A DNA stretch of 64,000 nt from Streptococcus parasuis (GCF_021654455.1 NZ_AP024276.1:744001-808000); one strand, 5' to 3'. Counted from the first letter of the stretch, positions 1 through 8,840 are shown. Notes: generated by a model from the letters alone, not told the origin. Translations and numbers: made by a program.

Positions 1-243
1 AGGGCAATGAAGACCTTAGTGATTGGCAGAAAAAATTGGTTATTCTCTCAGAGCTTTGAGGGAGCCAAATCGACAGCTGTCATTCTGAGTCTTTTGGAAA
101 CTGCTAAACGACATGGCCTTGATGCAGAAAAATATATGACCTATCTTCTAGAACACTTACCTAACGAGGAGACGCTCGCAAAAAAAGAGGTGCTAGAGGC
201 TTATTTGCCATGGAAGGAAAAAATTAAAAGAGCATGTAAATAG
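1..243 (+). CDS. IS66 family transposase (TnpC), C-terminal part
   Basis: This is the C-terminal part of an IS66 DDE transposase, the enzyme that moves the element. The reading frame is open to the first base (Arg-Ala before the first Met), so the Met at base 7 is internal and the gene begins upstream of the window. The segment VIGRKNWLFSQSFEGAKS followed by a helix with LLETAKRHGLDAEKYMTYLL matches the conserved tail of IS66 transposases (RKNWLF, G-A, E-T-A-K, L-P). The frame ends at TAG 241-243, directly before a terminator hairpin. Nothing can be said about the catalytic domain. Confidence 0.85.
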   Translation, partial: RAMKTLVIGRKNWLFSQSFEGAKSTAVILSLLETAKRHGLDAEKYMTYLLEHLPNEETLAKKEVLEAYLPWKEKIKRACK

Positions 244-282
244 AAAAAGGTTCCAGAGTCGACAGGACTTTGGAGCCTTTTT
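244..282 (+). terminator. Bidirectional terminator after the IS66 transposase
   Basis: A 17-bp stem pairs 244-260 with 266-282 around the 5-nt loop GACAG. The pairing is complete if two G-U wobbles are allowed. The stem starts with AAAAA and ends with TTTTT, so it can end transcription in either direction. It directly follows the transposase stop codon. Confidence 0.8.
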
Positions 283-348
283 CAATATACTTTGTTATTG
301 GGCGCTTACTGTTAAAGACTAGTTATCCAGATTTATTTTTTTGAATTT

Positions 349-454
349 TATAGTCGAATGAATTAACTTTCAGACAAGGAGCTGAGACGCAGGCTGTACT
401 AGAGTACGGCAAGGCGAAAGCGACGATGTATCAAAGCTAATTCAAATGACTATA
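349..454. repeat. RUP-like MITE (106 bp, imperfect terminal inverted repeats)
   Basis: This element has 24-nt imperfect inverted ends, with 349-372 matching the reverse complement of 431-454 at 19 of 24 positions. Both ends begin TATAGTC. It encodes nothing. Its right end supplies the last codons and the stop of the neighbouring VanZ-like gene. A second, shortened relative lies at 43753-43832 and shares a long block around GATGTATCAAAGCTAATTCA. The TA-bounded ends resemble those of the IS630 copy at 28410-29309. The pneumococcal RUP element, about 107 bp and thought to be mobilised by IS630-Spn1, is the nearest known analogue. Confidence 0.7.
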
Positions 455-1014
455 TTTTTGAAGAATTGACCAATTACTGATTGTCCAAGGAAATTTCCAA
501 GGACAAAACCGATTGTATTGAGCAGGATATCACCAAGATCAAAGAAACCTAATGAGAAAGTGTACTGGCAGACTTCAATTATCAGAATTACACCAATAAA
601 AAGAGTTAATTTTTTCCAAGAAAAGGGAACGAGCAATCCTAGAGGTAAAAATAATAAGAGGTTAAAGACTAAGATAGCTGGGTTGAGAAAGAGGTCTTGT
701 GTGAAGGTGGAAAAGAGATTCCAGTTGAAACCTTTGACGCCAATACTTTTGAAAAATAGGAGATAAATGAGGAGAAGTAAATAGCTAGAATAGAAAAAGT
801 AGAGAATTGGTCTAGAAATTTTTGGTCTATAAATTAATCGAAATATGTTAAAGCAAAATGCAGTCATTAACAGGATTGCCGCAAGTGTCGGAATGACATC
901 ATAGGTCATAAATATAGTCGAAAACTGGAAAAAAAGAAAAGTCATAAAAATCCAGCGGCAGACTAAAAATGACAGGATGAGATTGATGCTATCGTATATT
1001 CTTTCTTTGTTCAT
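442..1014 (-). CDS. VanZ-like family membrane protein
   Basis: This is a polytopic membrane protein of about 190 residues with the VanZ-like pattern: hydrophobic helices, a central FNLLLFLPLGLLVPF helix and a C-terminal helix pair containing DLGDILLNTIGFVLG. VanZ of Tn1546 gives low-level teicoplanin resistance, but most chromosomal relatives have no proven role. I chose the Met at 1014 because AGGAGA stands just upstream on the minus strand; an upstream in-frame Met at 1095 has no ribosome site. The final residues (IVI and stop) are encoded by the end of the adjacent MITE, so the C-terminus may have been reshaped by that insertion. Confidence 0.75.
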   Translation of the reverse strand: MNKERIYDSINLILSFLVCRWIFMTFLFFQFSTIFMTYDVIPTLAAILLMTAFCFNIFRLIYRPKISRPILYFFYSSYLLLLIYLLFFKSIGVKGFNWNLFSTFTQDLFLNPAILVFNLLLFLPLGLLVPFSWKKLTLFIGVILIIEVCQYTFSLGFFDLGDILLNTIGFVLGNFLGQSVIGQFFKNIVI

Positions 1015-1097
1015 TAAAAGTCTCCTTTCATCTTTATTATACGAATATTTTAGAGTGAAGTAAAGTGTGGCTCCAAAAAAAGTTTTCATTGACAATG

Positions 1098-1106
1098 TGC
1101 TATAAT
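1098..1106 (+). promoter_or_regulatory. Extended -10 promoter of hemW (predicted leaderless)
   Basis: TG-C-TATAAT ends 7 nt before the hemW ATG. No Shine-Dalgarno fits between them, so the predicted transcription start falls at or next to the start codon. Confidence 0.65.
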
Positions 1107-1113
1107 AGATTTT

Positions 1114-2253
1114 ATGAATAAACGACCGACATCAGCCTACATTCACATTCCATTTTGTACTCAAATTTGTTACTATTGTGACTTTTCCAAGGTATTTATC
1201 AAAAACCAACCTGTCGATGAGTATTTGTCCGCCCTCATGGAAGAGGTCAAGTTTTACGACCTCCCAGCCCTTCGGACCCTATATATTGGTGGTGGAACAC
1301 CTTCGGCTTTATCAGCAGATCAATTAGACTATCTCTTGACCAATCTTGAGAATTTGTTGGATTTATCTCAACTGGAGGAATTTACTATTGAGGCTAACCC
1401 TGGTGACCTGACAGCAGACAAAATTGAAGTTCTAGAAAAATCTAAGTGTAACCGCGTATCATTGGGGGTTCAAACCTTTGATGACCGTATGTTAAAAAAA
1501 ATTGGTCGTAGTCATAATCAAGCCCAAATTTATGAAACCATTACTTCACTAAAAGCAGCTGGTTTTCATAATATTTCCATAGATCTTATCTATGCGTTAC
1601 CTGGTCAGACAATGGAGCAAGTCAAAGACAATGTTGCAAAGGCCTTAGAATTGGATATTCCCCATATGAGTCTCTATAGCTTGATTTTGGAAAATCATAC
1701 GGTCTTTATGAATCGCCAACGCCGTGGAAATCTTCATCTGCCCAATGAGGACGTAGAATCTGATATGTTTGATTACATCCTTCGGGAGTTAGAAAAAAAT
1801 GGTTTTGAGCACTATGAGATTTCTAATTTTACCAAACCAGGATTTGAAAGTCGTCATAATCTCATGTACTGGGATAATGCGGAGTATTATGGATTAGGGG
1901 CAGGGGCTTCAGGCTATTTGGATGGCATGCGTTATCGTAACCGAGGCCCGATTCAGCACTATCTCAAATCAATTCGTGAGAAAGGCCATTCACGTTTACA
2001 TGAGGAATTCCTCAGTAAAACGGAGCAGATGGAAGAAGAGATGTTTTTAGGCCTGAGAAAGAAAACGGGTGTCTCGATTGAACGATTTGAAGAAAAATTT
2101 GGTATCTCATTTGAAGAACGATATGGTCAGGTTGTTAGAGACTTAATAAATGAAGGTCTCTTACAGGAGGAGAACCATTGGCTTAGAATGACGAAAAAAG
2201 GATTATTTCTTGGAGATACAGTAGCTGAACGGTTTATTATTGAAGAGTTGTAG
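1114..2253 (+). CDS. hemW: Radical SAM protein HemW (coproporphyrinogen III oxidase-like)
   Basis: This is a radical S-adenosylmethionine protein of the HemN/HemW family. The iron-sulfur motif is C15-x3-C19-x2-C22 followed by Asp-Phe. The extra cysteine typical of genuine HemN is replaced by Phe24, which favours HemW, a heme-binding chaperone rather than an oxidase. The SAM-binding IGGGTPS motif follows near residue 60, and the 379-residue length is normal. Streptococci generally lack heme synthesis, so a role in heme handling is inferred from the family. There is no Shine-Dalgarno before the ATG; the -10 element lies only 7 nt upstream. The acyl-ACP thioesterase gene follows after 13 nt. Confidence 0.88.
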   Translation: MNKRPTSAYIHIPFCTQICYYCDFSKVFIKNQPVDEYLSALMEEVKFYDLPALRTLYIGGGTPSALSADQLDYLLTNLENLLDLSQLEEFTIEANPGDLTADKIEVLEKSKCNRVSLGVQTFDDRMLKKIGRSHNQAQIYETITSLKAAGFHNISIDLIYALPGQTMEQVKDNVAKALELDIPHMSLYSLILENHTVFMNRQRRGNLHLPNEDVESDMFDYILRELEKNGFEHYEISNFTKPGFESRHNLMYWDNAEYYGLGAGASGYLDGMRYRNRGPIQHYLKSIREKGHSRLHEEFLSKTEQMEEEMFLGLRKKTGVSIERFEEKFGISFEERYGQVVRDLINEGLLQEENHWLRMTKKGLFLGDTVAERFIIEEL

Positions 2254-2266
2254 AGGGGTGAGCTAA

Positions 2267-3007
2267 ATGGGATTAAAATACCAAGAAAATCTAACTATTC
2301 CATTTGATATGTGTGATGTGCAACATGAAATTAAATTACCAGCTTTTATTTCATATTGTTTGGGAGTGTCAGGACGTCAATCAGAGTCAGTTGGAAGAAG
2401 TGATGTATTTATTTTTGAAGAATTTGGATTAATCTGGGTAGTGACTGATTATGAGCTGAACATTCATCGCTTACCAACTTATAATGAGACCATCACCATT
2501 GTGACAGAAGCGATTGCCTATAATAAATTTTTCTGCCATCGGATGTTCTATATTTATGATGAAAATGGCAATCTTTTACTCGATATTCTCTGCTATTTTG
2601 TGTTGATTGATTTTGAAACTCGAAAGGTAGCTCCAGTTCCAGAAGTATTGATTGAGCCATTTCAATCTGAACAGGTCAAAAAATTACCACGGGCACCCAA
2701 ATACCATGAGCTGGATGCACCATTTGTTCAGGAGTTTTCGGTTCGTTATTTTGATTTGGATATGAATGGTCATGTCAACAATAGTAAGTACTTAGAATGG
2801 ATGTGTGAATCGCTAGGATACGATTTTCTACTCTGCCATGTTCCTAAAAAAATTCAATTAAAATACATCAAGGAAGTAGCTCCTACAAGTCAAGTGAGTT
2901 CTCGATTGGTTACAACAGCATTACATAGCCAACATGAAATCGTTGTAGAGGGGCATATTCATGCACAAGCTACAATTGAATGGAGGAAAAGAGATGACGC
3001 AAGATAA
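2267..3007 (+). CDS. Acyl-ACP thioesterase (FatA/FatB family)
   Basis: This is a cytoplasmic thioesterase predicted to release fatty acids from acyl carrier protein. Two hot-dog folds are visible. The second carries YFDLDMNGHVNNSKYLEWM, the Asp-Met-Asn-Gly-His motif of PF01643 with the catalytic Asn and His. The length of 246 residues is usual for bacterial members. The ATG at 2267 follows GAGGGGTG at good spacing. The gene lies 13 nt after hemW and overlaps the Nudix gene by 14 nt, so the three are probably cotranscribed. Its physiological substrate is not evident from the sequence. Confidence 0.87.
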   Translation: MGLKYQENLTIPFDMCDVQHEIKLPAFISYCLGVSGRQSESVGRSDVFIFEEFGLIWVVTDYELNIHRLPTYNETITIVTEAIAYNKFFCHRMFYIYDENGNLLLDILCYFVLIDFETRKVAPVPEVLIEPFQSEQVKKLPRAPKYHELDAPFVQEFSVRYFDLDMNGHVNNSKYLEWMCESLGYDFLLCHVPKKIQLKYIKEVAPTSQVSSRLVTTALHSQHEIVVEGHIHAQATIEWRKRDDAR

Positions 3008-3611
3008 GTGGTTGGACTGGGCTGTGCGTCTACAAGCCATCGCTCAAACAGGTTTAGCCTATGGGAAAGATGTTTATGATATTGAACTTTTTGAAGAAGT
3101 GCGGCAAATTGCGGCAGAAATGTTAGTGGAGACTTCAGGGCAACCTTTGGAAGTAGTGAAAGAGCTATTTTGTAATGAATCTGGCTATCAGACACCGAAA
3201 CTTGATACTCGCGCAGCCATTTTTCAGGATAACAAAATTTTGTTGGTTCAGGAAAATGATGGACTTTGGTCTTTGCCTGGTGGTTGGTGTGACGTAGATC
3301 AATCGGTTAAGGATAATGTGATTAAAGAAGTAAAAGAAGAAGCGGGACTCGAGGTTGAAGCAAAACGGGTTGTGGCGATTTTGGACAAACATAAGAATAA
3401 TCCAGCCAAGTCTGCACACCGTGTAACAAAGGTATTTATTCTTTGCAAGGTTATTGGTGGGGAATTTCAACCAAATTTGGAAACAATCGGCTCAGCTTAT
3501 TTTGAACTTAACGACTTGCCACAGCTATCTTTAGGGAAAAATACACCAGAACAAATAGCCCTTTGTTTTGAAGCTTGTCATGCCAAACATTGGGAAACAC
3601 GATTTGATTAA
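2994..3611 (+). CDS. Nudix hydrolase with Nudix_hydro_N domain
   Basis: The protein has 205 residues. An N-terminal helical domain (about 1-60, PF12535-like) precedes a Nudix domain starting near residue 65. Relatives of this two-domain type hydrolyse ADP-ribose or CDP-choline. The Nudix box spans GGWCDVDQSV to KEVKEEAGLEV. The core E-x2-EE of the REUXEE motif is present, with Lys for Arg and Gln where a Glu is usual five residues after the first Gly. I chose the ATG at 2994 because GGAGGAAAAG precedes it. The HAD phosphatase gene follows after 9 nt. Confidence 0.87.
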   Translation: MTQDKWLDWAVRLQAIAQTGLAYGKDVYDIELFEEVRQIAAEMLVETSGQPLEVVKELFCNESGYQTPKLDTRAAIFQDNKILLVQENDGLWSLPGGWCDVDQSVKDNVIKEVKEEAGLEVEAKRVVAILDKHKNNPAKSAHRVTKVFILCKVIGGEFQPNLETIGSAYFELNDLPQLSLGKNTPEQIALCFEACHAKHWETRFD

Positions 3612-3620
3612 GGAGGAAAA

Positions 3621-4394
3621 ATGACGTACCAAGGATACTTGATTGATTTAGATGGGACAATTTATGAAGGGAAAAAGCGCATACCAGCTGGGGAACGATT
3701 TGTACATCGATTGCAAGAACGACAAATTCCCTATTTATTCGTGACCAATAATACCACCCGCAGACCTGAAACGGTGCAGGCCATGCTGGCTGAGCAATTC
3801 AATATTGTGACGCCACTTGAAACCATATACACTGCAAGTCTTGCTACCATCGATTATATGAATGATTTGGGTAAAGACAAGACCGTTTATGTAATCGGTG
3901 AAGATGGGCTAAAATCAGCTATTTATGAAGCAGGTTACGTTGAGGATACAAATAATCCTGCCTATGTCGTTGTTGGGCTAGACACTGATTTGACTTATGA
4001 AAAACTCACGATTGCTACATTAGCGATCCAAAAAGGAGCAACCTTTATTGGCACCAATCCAGATTTGAATATTCCAACTGAGCGTGGGCATTTACCGGGA
4101 GCAGGTTCATTATTGGCGCTATTAGAAGCTGCAACTCGAATCAAACCAGCCATCATTGGAAAACCAAAATCCATCATTATGGATAAGGCCTTGGAGATAC
4201 TGGGAACTGAAAAGAGTCAGACAATCATGGTTGGTGATAATTACTTGACAGATATTCGGGCAGGTATTGATAATGGCTTTTCAACCCTTTTGGTACTTAC
4301 TGGTTTTACAAAGCCAGAAGAAGTAGCTCATTTACCAATTGCGCCAACCCATGTGTTGAATAGTTTAGATGAATGGAGCTTTGATGAAAACTAA
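3621..4394 (+). CDS. HAD-IIA family phosphatase (NagD/YutF-like)
   Basis: This is a cytoplasmic HAD-superfamily hydrolase of the TIGR01457 type, 257 residues. Motif I is DLDGT with nucleophile Asp9, motif II lies around VTNNTT, the motif III lysine lies around GKPK, and motif IV is [11 protein letters not shown]2 cap sits between residues 70 and 180. Relatives dephosphorylate small sugar or nucleotide phosphates; the substrate here is unknown. AGGAGG is 4 nt before the ATG. The next gene starts inside this one (11-nt overlap), so translation is likely coupled. Confidence 0.87.
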   Translation: MTYQGYLIDLDGTIYEGKKRIPAGERFVHRLQERQIPYLFVTNNTTRRPETVQAMLAEQFNIVTPLETIYTASLATIDYMNDLGKDKTVYVIGEDGLKSAIYEAGYVEDTNNPAYVVVGLDTDLTYEKLTIATLAIQKGATFIGTNPDLNIPTERGHLPGAGSLLALLEAATRIKPAIIGKPKSIIMDKALEILGTEKSQTIMVGDNYLTDIRAGIDNGFSTLLVLTGFTKPEEVAHLPIAPTHVLNSLDEWSFDEN

Positions 4395-5016
4395 ACTACA
4401 AGTATTTGGAACGGTTTTATTTGTGCTGTCGGGTGCAATCCTTGCTACCATTTATTTGGCATGGCTAGTGTTCCCTATTGAAATTTCTTATCTAGGGCTG
4501 GAAAAAATCGTCTATTTGAAATCGGCAGATATCTCATATAATTTCAATATTTTGATGAACTATTTAACCAATCCATTTCAGACAGTTTTAGACATGCCTA
4601 ACTTTTCTTCCTCAGTTGATGGTCTCAAACATTTCGCTGATGTGAAAAAACTATTTCATTTAGCGCAAGGTGTGTTTGTTCTAAGTTTTCCCGCTTTTTT
4701 CTTGTTCATCAAACAGATTCTTTTAAAAGGCCATGGCTGGTTGGTTCAAAAAACCTTCTTGTGGATGATGCTTGCACCGGTTGTCATCGGCTTAATGGGG
4801 CTTCTTATGGGATTTGACCAATTCTTTGTTCTGTTTCATACGGTCCTTTTTCCTGGTGATTCTACTTGGTTATTTGACCCGGCCAAGGATCCTGTCATTT
4901 ATATTTTACCTGAGGAATTTTTCTTGCATTGCTTTATATTATTTTTTGTTCTTTACGAAGTGTTCTTTGGGGCAATGCTTGCGTGGTCTCGAAAAAGCAA
5001 TCGATGGGCAAGTTGA
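4384..5016 (+). CDS. TIGR01906-type integral membrane protein
   Basis: The protein has about 210 residues with a first membrane helix at residues 5-28 and four further hydrophobic segments. A loop after the first helix contains the hydrophilic stretch with [11 protein letters not shown]. This pattern matches the TIGR01906 membrane proteins that accompany the NagD-like gene in streptococci. No function is established. The ATG at 4384 is chosen because GGAG stands 5 nt upstream; the earlier in-frame Met at 4369 has no ribosome site. It overlaps the HAD gene by 11 nt and ends the run that starts at hemW. Confidence 0.75.
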   Translation: MKTKLQVFGTVLFVLSGAILATIYLAWLVFPIEISYLGLEKIVYLKSADISYNFNILMNYLTNPFQTVLDMPNFSSSVDGLKHFADVKKLFHLAQGVFVLSFPAFFLFIKQILLKGHGWLVQKTFLWMMLAPVVIGLMGLLMGFDQFFVLFHTVLFPGDSTWLFDPAKDPVIYILPEEFFLHCFILFFVLYEVFFGAMLAWSRKSNRWAS

Positions 5017-5053
5017 CCTAGGACAGATTTTTATGATTTAAAATCAAAAAAGA

Positions 5054-5082
5054 TTGACAAACGGATGCATTCATAGTACAAT
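5054..5082 (+). promoter_or_regulatory. rpsU promoter
   Basis: Perfect TTGACA (5054-5059), a 17-nt spacer and TACAAT (5077-5082), about 35 nt before the rpsU start. This is one of the strongest vegetative promoters in the window. Confidence 0.88.
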
Positions 5083-5116
5083 GATAAAGACTTTGAAATT
5101 GAGGGGAGTGAAAAAA

Positions 5117-5293
5117 ATGTCAAAAACAGTAGTACGCAAGAACGAATCACTTGATGATGCTCTTCGTCGTTTCAAACGTGCGGTTACTAAAGCTGGTACT
5201 CTTCAAGAAACACGTAAACGTGAATTCTACGAAAAACCATCTGTAAAACGTAAACGTAAATCAGAAGCAGCTCGCAAGCGTAAAAAATTCTAA
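5117..5293 (+). CDS. rpsU: 30S ribosomal protein S21
   Basis: This small basic protein of the 30S subunit has 58 residues. It starts [19 protein letters not shown] and ends in the Lys/Arg-rich tail [15 protein letters not shown], typical of S21. The ATG at 5117 follows GAGGGGAGTG at good spacing, and a longer in-frame start upstream lacks a ribosome site and would overlap the promoter. The gene stands alone between its own promoter and terminator, separated from dnaG-rpoD by galE and mscL, unlike the classical rpsU-dnaG-rpoD operon of enterobacteria. Confidence 0.97.
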
Positions 5294-5301
5294 TTGAATT
5301 T

Positions 5302-5327
5302 AAAACAGCTTTAGGGCTGTTTTTTAT
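5302..5327 (+). terminator. rpsU terminator
   Basis: An AAAACAGC/GCTGTTTT hairpin with a short TTTAGG loop runs into TTTTT, 8 nt after the rpsU stop. Confidence 0.85.
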
Positions 5328-5355
5328 TTACATTTTACCTTACCTAACTTATAAT
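5327..5355 (+). promoter_or_regulatory. galE promoter
   Basis: TTTACA (5327-5332), a 17-nt spacer and TATAAT (5350-5355). The -35 directly abuts the rpsU terminator. The galE start lies about 50 nt downstream. Confidence 0.75.
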
Positions 5356-5407
5356 AGATATGTAGAATTGAATCAAGTCATATTGTTCATGAAAAAAGGA
5401 GTTTTGC

Positions 5408-6421
5408 ATGAGTATTTTAGTAACGGGTGGTGCTGGGTATATTGGTAGCCATACAGTTGTTGAATTGTTAAAATTGGGTAAAGAAGTAGTCATTGTTGAC
5501 AATCTTTCTAATTCAAGTATTTTGGTTTTGGATCGTATCGAGGAGATTACTGGAAAGAGACCGACTTTTTATGAATTGGATGTAGCTGATAAGGCAGCTC
5601 TCCGTTCGGTTTTTGAAAAAGAATCGATTGAAGCAGCCATCCATTTTGCAGGATACAAGGCAGTTGGTGAGTCTGTAGAAAAACCAGTAATGTATTATGA
5701 AAATAATATCATGTCAACGCTTGCTCTGGTAGAGGTGATGGCTGAATTTGGAATTAAGAAAATTGTCTTTTCTTCCAGTGCTACTGTATATGGTTTGAAC
5801 AATCCATCTCCATTGGTGGAAAATATGCCAACAAGTGCGACTAACCCTTATGGCTATACAAAGGTGATGTTGGAACAGATTTTGCGCGACCTCGAAGTTT
5901 CTGATAAAGAATGGAGTGTTGCTCTTCTTCGTTATTTCAACCCAATTGGTGCTCATGAATCAGGTTTGATTGGTGAAGATCCTGCTGGTATCCCAAATAA
6001 CCTTATGCCATTTATTGCACAAGTAGCTGTTGGTAAACGGGCAGAGTTGAGTGTATTTGGGAATGACTATGATACTGTTGATGGTACAGGTGTTCGTGAC
6101 TACATTCACGTAGTTGACTTAGCACTTGGGCACATTAAAGCCCTTGAAAAGATTTCGGATACGACAGGTGTATATACTTATAATTTAGGTTCAGGACAAG
6201 GAACAAGTGTATTAGAACTCGTACAAGCTTTTGAAAAGGTAAATGGAGTTCCGGTACCTTACAAAATTGTTGATCGTCGTCCTGGGGATGTAGCAACTTG
6301 TTATGCAAATGCTGACAAGGCGCTTACTGAACTCAATTGGAAAACCGAAAAAACAATTGAAGATATGTGTCGAGACACATGGAATTGGCAATCTAAAAAT
6401 CCAAATGGTTACAAGGGTTAA
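5408..6421 (+). CDS. galE: UDP-glucose 4-epimerase
   Basis: This short-chain dehydrogenase-type epimerase interconverts UDP-glucose and UDP-galactose in the cytoplasm, feeding capsule, glycan and Leloir metabolism. The NAD-binding GGAGYIG motif is at residues 7-13. The catalytic SS-T plus Tyr-x3-Lys appear as FSSSATVYG and YGYTKV near residues 122-153. The C-terminal half has the substrate-binding GVRDYIHV and RPGDVATCYA motifs. The 337-residue length is standard. AAAGGAG precedes the ATG. It is monocistronic: it has its own promoter and faces mscL, which is on the other strand. Confidence 0.95.
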   Translation: MSILVTGGAGYIGSHTVVELLKLGKEVVIVDNLSNSSILVLDRIEEITGKRPTFYELDVADKAALRSVFEKESIEAAIHFAGYKAVGESVEKPVMYYENNIMSTLALVEVMAEFGIKKIVFSSSATVYGLNNPSPLVENMPTSATNPYGYTKVMLEQILRDLEVSDKEWSVALLRYFNPIGAHESGLIGEDPAGIPNNLMPFIAQVAVGKRAELSVFGNDYDTVDGTGVRDYIHVVDLALGHIKALEKISDTTGVYTYNLGSGQGTSVLELVQAFEKVNGVPVPYKIVDRRPGDVATCYANADKALTELNWKTEKTIEDMCRDTWNWQSKNPNGYKG

Positions 6422-6483
6422 TGGTGATTTTAAAAATACATAAAGGTGTGGGTGTCGTGCTCACATCTTCTTTTTGGTGTTAC

Positions 6484-6509
6484 AAAAAAAGACAGGTGAT
6501 TCACCTGTC
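6484..6509 (-). terminator. mscL terminator
   Basis: Read on the minus strand, GACAGGTG/CACCTGTC forms an 8-bp stem with a 3-nt loop, followed by TTTTTTT. It ends the mscL transcript. Confidence 0.88.
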
Positions 6510-6523
6510 TCTCCAATCAAGAA

Positions 6524-6889
6524 TTATTTTTTCAATAAATCACGGATTTCAGTAAGCAATTCTTCCTGAGTTGGTCCAGCAGGAGCTGGTTCTTCAACTT
6601 TTTTAGGCATTGCTTTCTCAGCTGCTTTAACAACGAAGAACATTGAAGTACCAATGATAAGGAAGTTAATAACAGCGCTCAAGAAACTACCGTACTTTAC
6701 ACCGTTCCATGCAAGGTCAGCAATATTTTGTACACTTGCTGCTTTCAGAGCGGGATTCAAAATCAATGGAGTGATGATGTCATCCACAAAAGAAGTGATA
6801 ATAGCGCCAAACGCACCACCAATTACAACCGCTACAGCAAGGTCAACAATGTTTCCACGGAACAAAAATGCTTTTAAATCTTTTAACAT
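6524..6889 (-). CDS. mscL: Large-conductance mechanosensitive channel MscL
   Basis: This is a membrane channel that opens under osmotic downshock to release solutes. It has 121 residues. An amphipathic N-terminus (LKDLKAFLFRGNIVDLAVAVVIGGAFGAI) leads into pore helix TM1, then a periplasmic-side loop, TM2 around VINFLIIGTSMFFVV, and a C-terminal helix (QEELLTEIRDLLKK) that bundles in the pentamer. A minus-strand AGGA site lies before the ATG. It is monocistronic and convergent with galE. Confidence 0.95.
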   Translation of the reverse strand: MLKDLKAFLFRGNIVDLAVAVVIGGAFGAIITSFVDDIITPLILNPALKAASVQNIADLAWNGVKYGSFLSAVINFLIIGTSMFFVVKAAEKAMPKKVEEPAPAGPTQEELLTEIRDLLKK

Positions 6890-6973
6890 ATCCTAAATAT
6901 GTCCTTTCATAAATATTTTCCTTTTCTATTATAACCGCTTTTCTTTTTTTTACAAGTATAACGACTTGAAAGT

Positions 6974-7002
6974 TTTACTTTTCAAGAAATTTATTATACA
7001 AT
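6974..7002 (+). promoter_or_regulatory. Candidate dnaG-rpoD promoter
   Basis: TTTACT (6974-6979), a 17-nt spacer and TACAAT (6997-7002). The -35 lies inside an imperfect palindrome, CTTGAAAG to CTTTTCAAG, at 6965-6986. The dnaG start is about 49 nt downstream. Confidence 0.5.
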
Positions 7003-7050
7003 ATAGAATGTTAAAATGTGCAGATTCCCTGAATTTTATGGAGGTAACCG

Positions 7051-8838
7051 ATGTTAGCAAAAGAAAAAATAAATGAGCTTAAGCAATCGGTTAACATTGT
7101 AGATATTATTGGTGAGTCGGTTGCGCTTACCAAAGCGGGACGTAATTATTTAGGTTTATGTCCTTTTCATGGGGAAAAAACACCTTCTTTTAACGTAGTT
7201 GAAGATAAGCAGTTTTATCATTGTTTCGGTTGTGGTAAATCAGGAGATGTTTTCAAATTTATTGAGGAGTTTCGTGGCGTTTCATTTGCTGATGCCGTGG
7301 CAATTATTGCTGAAAAAGCTGGTTTTCAAACTGAATTCATTCCCACTAATCAGCAGGCGGAATCAAGACAGCATCCCCATCAGGTTCTTTTCGATATACA
7401 CAAGGATGCTGCAAAATTTTATCATGCCTTCTTAATGACGACGAAGATGGGTGAAGAGGCAAGGAGATACTTGCATCAACGTGGTTTGACTGATGAAGTG
7501 ATTCAAACTTTTCAAATCGGTCTCTCACCACCTGAGCAAAATATCCTTTATCAAAAATTATCAGCAGAGTACAATGAGGAAAACTTACTACAGTCGGGCT
7601 TATTTAACCCAAGTGAAGGCGCAATGATTTACGATGCGTTTCAAGGGCGTATTATTTTTCCTTTGAGTGATGAATATGGTAGAGTTATTGCATTCTCGGG
7701 TCGTATTTGGACGAAAAAAGACCAAGAAAATAAGCAACTAGCCAAGTATAAAAACTCTCGCAGCACGCCGATTTTTAATAAGAGCTATGAGCTGTATCAT
7801 TTGGATCAGGCTAAGGCTACTATCAAAAAGCAACGGGAAGTGTATTTGATGGAAGGTTTCTTGGATGTCATTGCGGCGCATCGCGCTGGTATTGAAAATG
7901 CCGTTGCCTCCATGGGAACAGCATTGACACAAGAACATGTTGGTCACCTTTCTAAATTTTGTAAAAAAGTTGTCCTTACATACGATGGAGATAAAGCTGG
8001 CCAGGCTGCAACTATGAAAGCACTGGACGAATTGCAAAATTTTCAGATAGATATAGTCAAGCTTCCTGATAATATGGACCCGGATGAATTTTTACAGAAG
8101 AATTCTCCAGAGGCACTGCAACAGATATTGGAAAAATCAAGGATGAGTGATGTTGAGTTTTTAATTCAGTACCTCAAACCTGAAAATCCTGATAACTTGC
8201 AAATGCAAATTGAATTTGTTGATAAGATTGCACCGATTATTGCAAAAACACCATCCATTACTGCTCAAAATTCTTATATATACAAAGTGGCAGAGTTATT
8301 GTCTGATTTTGACTACACACAAGTTGAGTTAGCGGTCAACAATGCACGACTGCAACAACGGCAGGCAAGAGTTGGTAGTGGAAATGAGCAAGTTGTTCCA
8401 AGAAAGCTGCTTCCTGAACAACCTTTCCTTCGTATTACAAGTCTTATTCGGACAGAGAACCATTTATTATATAGGATGGTTGAACACGCTTATATTTTAA
8501 ATGAATTTCGATTACGAGATGATTTTTATTTTGTTACACCAGAACTTCAAGTTATTTATGAAACACTGAGTGAACAGGGCGAAATTACAAGTTATGAATT
8601 GTCTCAAATGGATGCCTCGGTTCAACAAGCCTGGTATCGGATGCTGGAAGAACGTTTGCCAGAAGAAGTTGCTCAGGGTGAAATAGAAGAATTGGAGAAT
8701 AAGCGAGATAAGGAGCTTTTAAAAAAAGAAAATCAATTAATTTCACGAAATATTCGTGAACACTCCCATATGGGAAATAGTGATGTTGCACTTAATGAGT
8801 TGCAACAGTTGCTGGATAAAAGAAAACTAATGGAGTAA
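7051..8838 (+). CDS. dnaG: DNA primase
   Basis: DnaG makes the RNA primers for DNA replication. It has 595 residues. The N-terminal CHC2 zinc-binding domain carries [11 protein letters not shown] and [11 protein letters not shown] (about residues 37-67). The TOPRIM polymerase core contains [10 protein letters not shown] and [10 protein letters not shown] in the middle, and a helicase-interacting C-terminal domain follows. GGAGG lies 7 nt before the ATG. rpoD begins 2 nt after the stop, so the two are cotranscribed, which is the conserved macromolecular synthesis pairing. Confidence 0.96.
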   Translation: MLAKEKINELKQSVNIVDIIGESVALTKAGRNYLGLCPFHGEKTPSFNVVEDKQFYHCFGCGKSGDVFKFIEEFRGVSFADAVAIIAEKAGFQTEFIPTNQQAESRQHPHQVLFDIHKDAAKFYHAFLMTTKMGEEARRYLHQRGLTDEVIQTFQIGLSPPEQNILYQKLSAEYNEENLLQSGLFNPSEGAMIYDAFQGRIIFPLSDEYGRVIAFSGRIWTKKDQENKQLAKYKNSRSTPIFNKSYELYHLDQAKATIKKQREVYLMEGFLDVIAAHRAGIENAVASMGTALTQEHVGHLSKFCKKVVLTYDGDKAGQAATMKALDELQNFQIDIVKLPDNMDPDEFLQKNSPEALQQILEKSRMSDVEFLIQYLKPENPDNLQMQIEFVDKIAPIIAKTPSITAQNSYIYKVAELLSDFDYTQVELAVNNARLQQRQARVGSGNEQVVPRKLLPEQPFLRITSLIRTENHLLYRMVEHAYILNEFRLRDDFYFVTPELQVIYETLSEQGEITSYELSQMDASVQQAWYRMLEERLPEEVAQGEIEELENKRDKELLKKENQLISRNIREHSHMGNSDVALNELQQLLDKRKLME

Positions 8839-8840
8839 GC

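Larger units (their letters stand above)
1..309 (+). mobile_element. IS66-family element, right end (continues left of the window)
   Basis: The window opens inside an IS66-type insertion sequence. It holds the last codons of the TnpC-type transposase and, after a terminator hairpin, the terminal motif GGGCGCTTAC ending at 309, which is the reverse complement of the GTAAGCGCC-like tip usual for IS66 ends. The other end and the accessory genes tnpA and tnpB lie outside the window, so completeness cannot be judged. The exact boundary is inferred from the tip motif only. Confidence 0.7.

Noticed and set aside
518..766. Plus-strand frame opposite the VanZ-like gene
   Set aside because: Basic, low-complexity product with no start signal; it is the antisense of a membrane protein gene.
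442..1014. Glycopeptide resistance determinant
   Set aside because: VanZ-like proteins are widespread in chromosomes without vanHAX; no resistance cluster is nearby.
1015..1095. Longer start for the VanZ-like protein
   Set aside because: The upstream Met has no ribosome site, whereas AGGAGA is correctly placed before the Met at 1014.
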